From: Chloroflexota bacterium
Lineage (GTDB): Bacteria > Chloroflexota > Anaerolineae > Aggregatilineales > Phototrophicaceae
Length of the DNA: 64,000 bases
Assembly: GCA_016223085.1 (NCBI GenBank)
Contig: JACRPS010000010.1
Location: 295,320 to 359,319, forward strand
Reading direction: 5' to 3'
The notes under the pieces are model-generated. The model saw nothing but the letters and a program-made list of their open reading frames with translations, did no database searches and was not told the origin of the DNA. The position numbers were made by a program, and so were the translations under genes. How positions within the stretch are numbered: position 1 is the first letter of the stretch; each line of letters opens with the position of its first letter. Positions 42,354 through 49,898 of this stretch are shown in pieces.

Positions 42354-43457
42354 ATGACCGATGTTCGACTGGAACGGCTGGCAAACGTGCTGGTGGATTA
42401 CTGCTGCGCGGTCAAGCCGGGCATGTGGGTAGGTATCCTGGGCGATGTGGTGACGCTGCCGGCGCTGCGCGAAGTGTACCGCGAGGTGCTGCGCTACGGC
42501 GGCAACCCAACGTTGTTTATCAGCGACGAGTGGATGGCACGCACCTTTCTGCGCGAGGCCAACGACGACCAGATGGCGTGGCTCGACCCCAGCCAGACGC
42601 TGTATTACGAAAAAGCCGACGTGTACATTCGCATCGGCAGCAGCAATAACACCCGCGCCATGACTCACATTGACCCGAAGCGCGTGCAAAAGCTGGCGGC
42701 GGCACGGCGTCCCTGGCTGGACACGCGCCTGGGGCGGGCGGCGGAGGGCACGTTCGAGTGGGTGGGGACGTGGTATCCCACCGAAGCCAGCGCCCAGGAA
42801 GCCAACATGAGCCTAGAAGAATATGAGGATTTTGTCTACGGCTCGATGTTCTGCGACCACGATGACCCGGCGGAGGAATGGCGCAAACTGTCCCAGCACC
42901 AGCAAAAAAAGGTTGACTGGCTGCTCGGTAAAAAACACGTCCGATGTCAGGGGCCAAACATTGACTTGCAGCTTTCAATAGACGGACGGCTGTTTATCAA
43001 CAGCGATGGCCACAAAAACATGCCCAGTGGCGAAATTTTTACCGGGCCGGTTGAGGACTCGGTCAACGGCTGGGTGCGGTTCGATTATCCCAGTATCGTG
43101 TCCGGGCGGGCGGTATCCGGCATTGAACTGAAGTTCGAGAAGGGCAGGGTTGTGTCGGCAAAGGCCGAGGCCAATGACGATCTGCTCCAGGCGCAGTTGA
43201 ACACCGACGCCGGCGCGCGGTACCTGGGCGAATTCGCCATTGGCACGAACTTCGGCATCAACCAGTTCACCGGTAACATCCTGTTTGACGAGAAAATCGG
43301 CGGCACGATTCATATGGCAATCGGTAAGGGCTACCCCGAAACGGGCAGCAAAAACGACAGCGCCGTTCACTGGGACATGATCTGCGACATGCGGAACGAC
43401 AGCACGATCACGGTGGATGGGGAACTGTTCTATCGCAACGGCGAATTCGTGGTGTAA
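42354..43457 (+). CDS. M29-family (AmpS/AmpT-like) metallo-aminopeptidase
   Basis: ATG 42354 (MTDVRLERLANVLVDYCCAVK...) follows GAGGAG and gives 367 residues, the family's usual size. A frame extension to 42291 lacks support. The M29 pattern is visible in GEIFTGPVEDSVNGWVRF, GVEL-like GIELKFEKGRVV, LGEFAIGTNFGINQFTGNILFDEKIGGTIHMAIGKGY split over about 40 residues, and the final VHWDMICDMRND. These residues carry the metal ligands (Glu, His, Asp). It removes N-terminal residues from peptides, in the cytoplasm. Confidence 0.9.
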   Translation: MTDVRLERLANVLVDYCCAVKPGMWVGILGDVVTLPALREVYREVLRYGGNPTLFISDEWMARTFLREANDDQMAWLDPSQTLYYEKADVYIRIGSSNNTRAMTHIDPKRVQKLAAARRPWLDTRLGRAAEGTFEWVGTWYPTEASAQEANMSLEEYEDFVYGSMFCDHDDPAEEWRKLSQHQQKKVDWLLGKKHVRCQGPNIDLQLSIDGRLFINSDGHKNMPSGEIFTGPVEDSVNGWVRFDYPSIVSGRAVSGIELKFEKGRVVSAKAEANDDLLQAQLNTDAGARYLGEFAIGTNFGINQFTGNILFDEKIGGTIHMAIGKGYPETGSKNDSAVHWDMICDMRNDSTITVDGELFYRNGEFVV

Positions 43458-43507
43458 AGACAAAGACTTAACGCAAAGGGGCAAAGAGGCAAAGGCGCAG
43501 AGATAAA

Positions 43508-43789
43508 ATGTCTCCAAATGTCACCAAGAACGTTTCGGCGCGAATCCGTAAGCTGCTTGACGACCTGCTAAAGTATGACATCATCACCTACCCGAACGAT
43601 CACCCTCCGGCGCATGTCCACTTTGAACAGGGGGAATGGGTTGCCATGATTGAACTACTGCCGGAAGTTCGGGTACGTGACAATTACGGTTTCACAGAAT
43701 CACAGTTAGGTGACATCGTAAATCTGGCAACCTATTTTCGTGAGTTTCTGCTGGATCGGTGGGATGAACTGCATCGTAGGCGGTTGTAG
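43508..43789 (+). CDS. DUF4160 domain protein, first gene of accessory cluster
   Basis: The 93-residue product contains PPAHVHFEQGEWVAMIELLPE, the HPPHVH-type signature of DUF4160. DUF4160 and DUF2442 genes often occur next to each other and are regarded as a toxin-antitoxin-like pair, but the activity is not settled. Here a DUF2442 gene follows 30 bases later. The upstream 50 bases hold a purine-rich dispersed repeat (ACGCAAAGG and GGCAAAGGCGCAGAG). Confidence 0.85.
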   Translation: MSPNVTKNVSARIRKLLDDLLKYDIITYPNDHPPAHVHFEQGEWVAMIELLPEVRVRDNYGFTESQLGDIVNLATYFREFLLDRWDELHRRRL

Positions 43790-43819
43790 AATAAGAATGG
43801 GGTTGAAAGGACGTTGACA

Positions 43820-44083
43820 ATGGCAGAGCAGAACAGGCCGGCTGCGGTGGCGATACGGGAAAATCGGCTGTGGGTAACACTGGCCGATGGGCGAATGGTC
43901 GTAACGCCACTGGATTGGTATCCGTTCTTGGAAGATGCAACACCGGAGCAGCAGTCCAACGTTCAATTGAAGTGGAACGCGGTCTGGTGGCCGGATTTGG
44001 ACGAAGGGCTTTCAATTGACGGAATGCTCAAAGGGGTCAATCCTCGTGAGGAAACGCCTGCGCTTGCTGAAGCTACATCGTAA
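43820..44083 (+). CDS. DUF2442 domain protein, second gene of accessory cluster
   Basis: ATG 43820 is preferred to TTG 43814, because AAAGGA lies eight bases before it. The 87-residue protein has the DUF2442 features LWVTLADGRMVVTPLDWYP and WWPDLDEGLSIDGMLKG. It is the usual partner of DUF4160. The TIR-protein gene begins 12 bases after its stop, so the three are probably one transcript. Whether it restrains a toxic partner is inference. Confidence 0.85.
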   Translation: MAEQNRPAAVAIRENRLWVTLADGRMVVTPLDWYPFLEDATPEQQSNVQLKWNAVWWPDLDEGLSIDGMLKGVNPREETPALAEATS

Positions 44084-44095
44084 GGATGGGTTTTG

Positions 44096-45370
44096 ATGCG
44101 CCTGTTCATCAGCTACGCGCATGAGGATGTGAAGCCGGTTCAACAGTTGGTGGACATTCTGCGCGCCGGGGGATATGAAGCGTGGTTTGACATGCGCCTG
44201 CTGCCGGGGCAGGACTGGCAGGCCGAACTGCTGGCGGGCATCACGGCCTGCGATGCGTTTGTCTATGTGCTGTCACCTGCCGCGCTCGAATCGGATTGGT
44301 GCCGGTGGGAATTTGCGGAGGCGGTCAAGCTGGGCAAGCCGGTGCTGCCGGTGCTGCTGCGGAAGTCAGCTATTCCGCCAGCCATCAGCCGCTACCAGTA
44401 CGTGGATTTCTCCGACGGCATTGACCTGCTGGACGTGGCGCGGCTGATCGGCGGGCTGGCGAACCTGAGCGTGACGATTCCGCGCGAAAACGCGCCCCCC
44501 GCGCCGCAAAAGCCGAGGGGTCTCCCGGCGCAGGCGGTGATGGGCGATCATGCCGTAGGGACACGATCTATCGTGTCCCTACAATTGCCTGACGTGTCTT
44601 ATGTGCTGCCCGCGCCGTTTGAATGGTGCGACATCCCGGCGGGCTGGGTGACGCTGGAAGATGCCAGCGTCAGCGGCGGCAGTAAGGGCGGCAAGTTCCA
44701 CGTGCGGCGGTTTTATCTGGCGAAGTACCCGATCACCAACGCGCAGTACCGGGTGTTTGTGAACGCCGAAGACGGATTTATTAATGCCAAGTGGTGGGAT
44801 TATTCCGACGCGGCGAAGGCATGGCGGAACGCAAACACCGCGCCGGTGGAAACCGGCTTCGCCGGAGATGATCTACCGCGCACCAACGTGACGTGGTACG
44901 AGGCGGTGGCGTTCTGCCGCTGGCTGACAGCGCGGGTGAATCCGTCTTCGCCGCGCTGGTTTGGACTGTCGCCGAACAACGCGATCACGATCACGCTGCC
45001 GACGGAGTTGCAGTGGCAGCGGGCGGCGCAGGGGGACGATGGGCGTGTCTATCCCTGGGGCAGGGGGTTTGACCGCCGCCGCGCCAACACCGAAGAAAGT
45101 GGCATCAAGCAGGTCACGCCCGCCGCGCAGTACGCCAACGGCGCGAGTCCGTATGCGGTGCTGGATTTAGCGGGCAACACCTGGGACTGGTGTTTGAACG
45201 AGTGGGGCACGGACAGCCCCGCGCTGACCGGCGCGAACGAACGCGCCGTGCGCGGCGGCTCGTGGAATCACAACCAACTTGTCGCCACCTGCGGTTATCG
45301 AGGCTACCAGTATCCCGATTACAGCAACAACCGCTTTGGCTTCCGCGTGTGCGTGGATGCGCGGGGGTAA
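44096..45370 (+). CDS. TIR domain fused to FGE-sulfatase/C-type-lectin-fold domain
   Basis: The 424-residue protein starts at ATG 44096. Residues 1-125 form a TIR domain: LFISYAHEDVKP, FDMRLLPGQDW, and SDWCRWEFAEA with Glu72 at the position of the NADase glutamate. Residues about 185-424 are an FGE-sulfatase (SUMF1) domain, with YLAKYPITNAQYRVF and GNTWDWCLNEW. True formylglycine enzymes have a Cys pair after RGGSW; here the text is RGGSWNHNQLVATCGYRG, so that catalysis is unlikely. The end resembles the variable region of diversity-generating retroelement targets. A dispersed palindrome is inserted in frame at 44556-44581, in the linker between the domains. Confidence 0.85.
   Translation: MRLFISYAHEDVKPVQQLVDILRAGGYEAWFDMRLLPGQDWQAELLAGITACDAFVYVLSPAALESDWCRWEFAEAVKLGKPVLPVLLRKSAIPPAISRYQYVDFSDGIDLLDVARLIGGLANLSVTIPRENAPPAPQKPRGLPAQAVMGDHAVGTRSIVSLQLPDVSYVLPAPFEWCDIPAGWVTLEDASVSGGSKGGKFHVRRFYLAKYPITNAQYRVFVNAEDGFINAKWWDYSDAAKAWRNANTAPVETGFAGDDLPRTNVTWYEAVAFCRWLTARVNPSSPRWFGLSPNNAITITLPTELQWQRAAQGDDGRVYPWGRGFDRRRANTEESGIKQVTPAAQYANGASPYAVLDLAGNTWDWCLNEWGTDSPALTGANERAVRGGSWNHNQLVATCGYRGYQYPDYSNNRFGFRVCVDARG
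44556..44581. repeat. Palindromic repeat inserted in frame within the TIR-protein gene
   Basis: TAGGGACACGATC followed by TATCGTGTCCCTA, one central mismatch. It is read in the frame that avoids its TAG: codons give VGTRSIVSL in the linker between the TIR and FGE-sulfatase domains. It is the only copy inside a gene. Confidence 0.85.
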
Positions 45371-45385
45371 GGGAATAAAAGAATA

Positions 45386-45406
45386 GGGCGGTTCACCACC
45401 GCCCCC
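45386..45406. repeat. GGGCGGTT inverted repeat downstream of the TIR-protein gene
   Basis: GGGCGGTT and CCGCCC flank CACCA. A related, perfect copy is at 46067-46086 (GGGCGGTTCA and its complement), so the secreted-protein gene is bracketed by two repeats of one kind. They may be the remaining variants of the TAGGG family. Confidence 0.55.
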
Positions 45407-45473
45407 ATTTATCATTGAAATAACCGAGTCGTGCCCGGCACAAGGCATCCGACCTAATGCCGAGTGTTTTGTT

Positions 45474-45962
45474 TTAGTCCATAGCTTCATTAATGAGTGC
45501 CAGAAATTCGGTTTGTAAACCTGTCCATTGAGCAATATGGTACTGGAACCGCTTGAGAAGCTTGGCGCTTTTGGCACGGCTGCCGGTCTGCTCTTCGTTG
45601 TAAGCGACTTGTCCAATACTGACACTGATTAATAACTCATCCATCATTCGCCCGCCGGTGAGTGCGATTTTCTGAGCAATAACACAATCAGGAAAATCCG
45701 ACACAATTTCAGACCACCACGTTTCTTGCAACTCACTGACATCCGCGCTGAGGTCAAGCAAGTCACCGCCTTCGATATCCATGTCCTCAAATTTGGACAC
45801 AAGTGCGCTGTAATCATCACCAAAATCAGATGCCGAAACCGCAACTGCAATTTCGGTTATTTCGTCCTCAGTACAGGCCGCCAAGTCTTCGTTGTTTTGT
45901 GCTTGAATGGTGGAAAAGGTGAGGGCAACGAGAATGGCAAGAACAACCAATCGTTTGAACAT
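45474..45962 (-). CDS. Small secreted protein of unknown function
   Basis: ATG 45962 (MFKRLVVLAILVALTFSTIQA...) follows AGGGGG and encodes 162 residues. There is a clear type I signal peptide with likely cleavage after TIQAQ or STIQA. The mature part is acidic and helical, with two Cys (AACTEDE and DCVIAQ) that may bridge. The last third contains basic residues (GSRAKSAKLLKRFQYHIAQW). The codon use looks AT-richer than its neighbours, so it may be a transferred gene. No family recognised. Confidence 0.7.
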   Translation of the reverse strand: MFKRLVVLAILVALTFSTIQAQNNEDLAACTEDEITEIAVAVSASDFGDDYSALVSKFEDMDIEGGDLLDLSADVSELQETWWSEIVSDFPDCVIAQKIALTGGRMMDELLISVSIGQVAYNEEQTGSRAKSAKLLKRFQYHIAQWTGLQTEFLALINEAMD

Positions 45963-46066
45963 GAGATAACCCCCTAAGTATTCCTTTGTAGAAGAATTCA
46001 CATCTAATTAACCACAATTATATACGTGTTTGTGTTCCTCACAAAAAAAAACCTATCAAATACAAA

Positions 46067-46086
46067 GGGCGGTTCATGAACCGCCC
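46067..46086. repeat. Perfect 20-bp palindrome, GGGCGGTTCA type
   Basis: GGGCGGTTCA and its exact complement, followed at 46094 by the AAAAGCCAATCGCCAACAGC repeat. Both repeat kinds therefore stand side by side just past the end of the dynamin pair. Confidence 0.65.
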
Positions 46087-46093
46087 CACTTCC

Positions 46094-46116
46094 AAAAGCC
46101 AATCGCCAACAGCTAA
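46094..46116. repeat. AAAAGCCAATCGCC repeat copy
   Basis: AAAAGCCAATCGCCAACAGC. It matches the copies at 6891-6905 and 22684-22697, four bases from the stop of the first dynamin gene. Confidence 0.5.
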
Positions 46117-46119
46117 ACG

Positions 46120-47907
46120 CTATCTGCTCTTCTCAATCCCCTCACGCAGAGTCGCAATCTGTGAGATGTGCGCCCGCAGCGCGGCGTTCTGCGCGGCGTA
46201 GCGCTGCGCCAGCACTTCCAGGCGGCTGAATATCGGCGTCAAGACCTGCTTGCCATAGTGCGTCAGGCGGTTGCGTTCCTTCTGCGTCAGGTCGTTGAGC
46301 GCGTCGTGATACGACTTTTCGAGCGTGTCAATCCGAGCGTGCAGGTCGCGTTTGATGTCCCGCGAGACGCGGCGGTAATAGCGGATGGCGAGCACGCTGC
46401 CAACGGCGGCCACCGGCGCGCCGATCAACAGGGCGGGCAGCGCCAGCGGCGCGGCGGCCACCCCGCCGACTACGCCGATAATCGGGCCGGGCGCGGCCAC
46501 CGCCAGAATCGTCAGAATCAGCCCGACGACGGCGGCGGTTGCGCTGGCGGTAAAACCGCTCATGTTGGTCTGGAACGTGGCCTGAATGTCGGCGATCACT
46601 TTACCGGTCGAATACGAGCGTAATTCCGCCTCGGCAATCTTGATCGCTTCTTCCAGGCTTTCGCGCTGCTCGGCGTAGATGCCCGCATCCAGGCCGCTGA
46701 ACTCCTGCTGCAACAGGTCACGCAGTTGGTTCAGGCGGTCAATCACGCCGCGCCAGTACGCCCGGCTGTTGTCAATCACAGCGTTGATGTAACCGCCGCT
46801 GGCCTCGTTGATGTCCCGCAGTGCCCGACCAATCACCACGTCCTGAAACTCGGCTTGCAGCGTCTCGCGCTTCGGCACGCGGCCAATTTTGCTGACCGAC
46901 AGGTTGCTGTCAATGAAGGCGATGCCGCGCTGCCGCATCCCCTCGAACACGGCGTCCACTTCGGCGCGGGCGCTCTGCAACTGCGCTTCCAGCCCCAACG
47001 ACTGCCGTTCCAGTTCGCGCTCGACCTCGCGCACTTTGGCGGTGTCGGCGCTGACCAGATCGGCTTTACGCTGGATGTCGTCCTGATATTTTTTGATGAG
47101 CCGTTCGGCCAGGTCAAGCTGCGCCAGCAGTTTTTGTTTGGCAGGCGGCGCTTCGCTGAACACACCGCGCAGGTGCGCCCGCACCGCTTCGATGCCGCCA
47201 GGGTCGCCGACGACCTGGCCGCCGCTGCGCGCGGCGGCCAACGCTTCCTTGGCCGACACCATAAACAGCAGCGGGCGCAGGTCGAGCAGTTCTTCCACCT
47301 GGCGCTCAATGAAGCGGCGGACTTCGGTCTGCTCGCGGGGTTGCAGCAGGTCAATCTGGTTCACCACCAGGATGATCTTTTTGCCGTAGTTTTTCGCCAG
47401 TTCCAGATACAGGCGTTCGGTTTCGGCGAAGGCACGTTTGGCCGACACGACAAATACCACCAGATCGCTGCGGTGCAGGAACGATTTGGCGGTTCGTTCG
47501 TGCTTCTGGAAAATTGACCCCGTTCCGGGGGTGTCCACCAGCGCCACGCCGGGCGCGCCGGTGTTCGGGTGCGTCCATTCGCGGATGCCGTCCTCGCGCA
47601 CCACCGGCGTGCGGTCGGCTCTCTCGCCATAACGAATCAATTCGATCACTTCGGTTGTCGGGGTGATGCCCATCGGCAGCAGGGTATCGCCCAGCAGGGC
47701 GTTGATGAAGGTGGATTTGCCGGCGTTAAACTCGCCGATGATGACCACCAGGAAAAACATGTCGCGCAGGTCCTGCGCCACGTCCAGCAGGCGGCGGCGG
47801 TCTTCCTGGGCGGTGTCGCCCATCTCCGCCAGCGTCGAGCCAATGTCAGTCAGCAGGCGAATCTCGGATTCGCGCAGCGCGGCTAAAGTTCCGTCAAGCG
47901 TGCTCAA
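46120..47907 (-). CDS. Bacterial dynamin-like GTPase (downstream partner)
   Basis: The 595-residue protein has a GTPase domain with P-loop GEFNAGKSTFINALLG (near residue 60), switch II DTPGTGS and the base-specifying NQIDLL. Long helical stretches follow that would form the dynamin stalk. A hydrophobic paddle near residues 450-510 (ASATAAVVGLILTILAVAAP and the next Ala/Gly-rich span) is likely inserted in the membrane. The first switch differs from its partner's. Two different dynamins in a row, as in LeoA-type and DynA/DynB systems, tend to work together in membrane remodelling or phage tolerance. Which role applies here is not known. Confidence 0.9.
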   Translation of the reverse strand: MSTLDGTLAALRESEIRLLTDIGSTLAEMGDTAQEDRRRLLDVAQDLRDMFFLVVIIGEFNAGKSTFINALLGDTLLPMGITPTTEVIELIRYGERADRTPVVREDGIREWTHPNTGAPGVALVDTPGTGSIFQKHERTAKSFLHRSDLVVFVVSAKRAFAETERLYLELAKNYGKKIILVVNQIDLLQPREQTEVRRFIERQVEELLDLRPLLFMVSAKEALAAARSGGQVVGDPGGIEAVRAHLRGVFSEAPPAKQKLLAQLDLAERLIKKYQDDIQRKADLVSADTAKVREVERELERQSLGLEAQLQSARAEVDAVFEGMRQRGIAFIDSNLSVSKIGRVPKRETLQAEFQDVVIGRALRDINEASGGYINAVIDNSRAYWRGVIDRLNQLRDLLQQEFSGLDAGIYAEQRESLEEAIKIAEAELRSYSTGKVIADIQATFQTNMSGFTASATAAVVGLILTILAVAAPGPIIGVVGGVAAAPLALPALLIGAPVAAVGSVLAIRYYRRVSRDIKRDLHARIDTLEKSYHDALNDLTQKERNRLTHYGKQVLTPIFSRLEVLAQRYAAQNAALRAHISQIATLREGIEKSR

Positions 47908-47914
47908 ATTATCC

Positions 47915-49765
47915 TCACAAGGGTAAACGTTTGCGCCCCAGCGCGGTCAGATCGCTTTCGATCTTAACCATCTCCTGCTGCGCGGCCTGTAGCTGGGACA
48001 GTTGTTCGCTCTGAATTTGCGTCTGCGCTTCGATCAGCCGGGTCAGCGGCAGAATTGCATCCCGGCGCAGGCGCATCCCGTATTCGATCTGTTTATCCGC
48101 CGCTTTCGTCAACGCCTCGATGTAGCGGGATTGCAGCTTTAACATCCGGTTGGTGTAGGCCGATTCCAGCAGCCGCCCGCGCAGGGGCATCAACAGCAGC
48201 CCCAGCAGTGCTAGGCCGACCAGCACGATCACCGCGATCAGCGCGCCCTGATTATCCGCCGCGAAAACGTTGCCACTGCTGGCGAACACAAAAACGAGCA
48301 GGACAATGATGATCGCCTCAAACGCCGCCAGGTACATCAGGGCGTTGCGGAGCGTCTGTTCCAGGCGGTCGGTTTCCACCGTTTTCGCTTCATCTTCCAG
48401 CGTTTCCAGCGTAGGGCGGACTTCCTGCAGGGCGGTGCGGTCGTACTTCTGCGGCGGCTGCACCGCACCGATGACCTTGCCGCGTATCGCCGCCGGCAGC
48501 GCATCAATCTCGCGGCGGGCGTATTTCACCAGATCGTCAATGTCCTGAATGTCCTTGCCTTCCAGTCGCGGCGCGAGTTTGTCCACGACGATGGGTAGTT
48601 CGTTGATCGGCTCAAACGCCTTGTGCCGTTCAAAGGCTTTGCGGATATACGAGTGGCCGCCCCCGCGCCGCAGCAGTCCTGACAGGCCGATCAGTTCCAG
48701 CAGGCCGCGCCACACGGATGCGAACGCCTGTCCCAGCCGGAAGATGTCCTGAATCGCCTCGCTGCCGCGCATGGCCGCCGCGCCAAATTTGTCACTGACC
48801 TCAGCGTTGGTTTCGCGGACAATCTTTTCCTGCTCACGCTTCTGCGCGCCAAGCTGCTGCTCGATATTGCTGGCGATACCCTGATAGGTGTCCAGCGCGG
48901 CCTGATTGGCGCGAACGGCGGTCAGGGCAGTCTGGTTGACGTTCTGCGCGATTTGCAGCGGTGTGTGCAGCTTTTGCCGCAGCCGTGCCACGTCGTTAAG
49001 CTGGTCGTCTACATATTCTTCAATGCGGCTCAGGCCGCTGGCTTTCCAGGCGATCCTGTCCAGTTCGCCGTCGCGGTGCGCCGCCAGCCCCTGCCGCGCC
49101 GACACCAGCCACACGTCCGGTTTGTAGCCCAGCACGGTCTGGCTCTGGTCGAGTACATAGTCGCGCACCGTTTCGGCCTCTTCGGCGGACAATAGATCGG
49201 CCTGGTTAATGACGATGATGACCTTTTTGCCGTATTCCTTCAGCGTTTGCAGGTATTCAACGTTGCGCGCGGTCATGGCCTGCGTCGCCAGCATCACCAG
49301 CAGCACCACATCGGCGCGGTGCAGGAATTTGCGCGTGGTTTCTTCGTGCTTCTGAAAAATGGATTCGAGGCCGGGGGTGTCCACCAGGCTCACTTTTTGC
49401 AGCAGGGGCGAGGGGTAAAAAACCGTATCCACTTCCCCGGCGGAACTCATCCGCTGCGGGTGTTCGCCCCAGCGTAAAATGCTGATACGGTCGGTGGTGG
49501 GCACGGGGCCGACGGCCAGCAAATCCGGCTGGCCGAGCAGGGCGTTCAGGATGCTGGATTTGCCGGAACTGAACGGCCCGACCAGTACCACCAGAAACGG
49601 ATGATCGGCATGGAACAGCGCATCGCGTATCTGCGCCAGGCGGTCTTCCGGCAGGTTGTCCACCTTCGGCAGCACGTCCAGCAGGTGGGTTATCAATTCA
49701 TATTCGCGGCGGCGGATCGCTTCGTAATCCGTCGCCAGCTTCGTTTCGACGTTTTCAATCGCCAA
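47915..49765 (-). CDS. Bacterial dynamin-like GTPase (upstream partner)
   Basis: The 616-residue protein has P-loop GPFSSGKSSILNALLG (near residue 62), DTPGLES and NQADLLSAEEAE, a long coiled region, and a paired hydrophobic segment near residues 480-540 (YLAAFEAIIIVLLVFVF, then ALIAVIVLVGLALLGLLLMP). Only seven bases separate it from the second dynamin gene. The GTPase cores are similar, and the stalk and membrane parts have diverged, so the pair arose by duplication and may form mixed oligomers. Confidence 0.9.
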   Translation of the reverse strand: MAIENVETKLATDYEAIRRREYELITHLLDVLPKVDNLPEDRLAQIRDALFHADHPFLVVLVGPFSSGKSSILNALLGQPDLLAVGPVPTTDRISILRWGEHPQRMSSAGEVDTVFYPSPLLQKVSLVDTPGLESIFQKHEETTRKFLHRADVVLLVMLATQAMTARNVEYLQTLKEYGKKVIIVINQADLLSAEEAETVRDYVLDQSQTVLGYKPDVWLVSARQGLAAHRDGELDRIAWKASGLSRIEEYVDDQLNDVARLRQKLHTPLQIAQNVNQTALTAVRANQAALDTYQGIASNIEQQLGAQKREQEKIVRETNAEVSDKFGAAAMRGSEAIQDIFRLGQAFASVWRGLLELIGLSGLLRRGGGHSYIRKAFERHKAFEPINELPIVVDKLAPRLEGKDIQDIDDLVKYARREIDALPAAIRGKVIGAVQPPQKYDRTALQEVRPTLETLEDEAKTVETDRLEQTLRNALMYLAAFEAIIIVLLVFVFASSGNVFAADNQGALIAVIVLVGLALLGLLLMPLRGRLLESAYTNRMLKLQSRYIEALTKAADKQIEYGMRLRRDAILPLTRLIEAQTQIQSEQLSQLQAAQQEMVKIESDLTALGRKRLPL

Positions 49766-49898
49766 GTCAATACCCTGTCGCCCGCAAGCCGGGCAAGCGG
49801 TTCTTTGCTATACTGTGGGGTATGAGAATACCGCGCCTTGCCGGAGTGTACAATACATTCGGTTAAAACCACGTTTGCCCTGAAGGGAAGTACAACCC

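Noticed and set aside
44096..45370. Active formylglycine-generating enzyme
   Set aside because: The Cys pair after RGGSW is not present, and no sulfatase gene is near.
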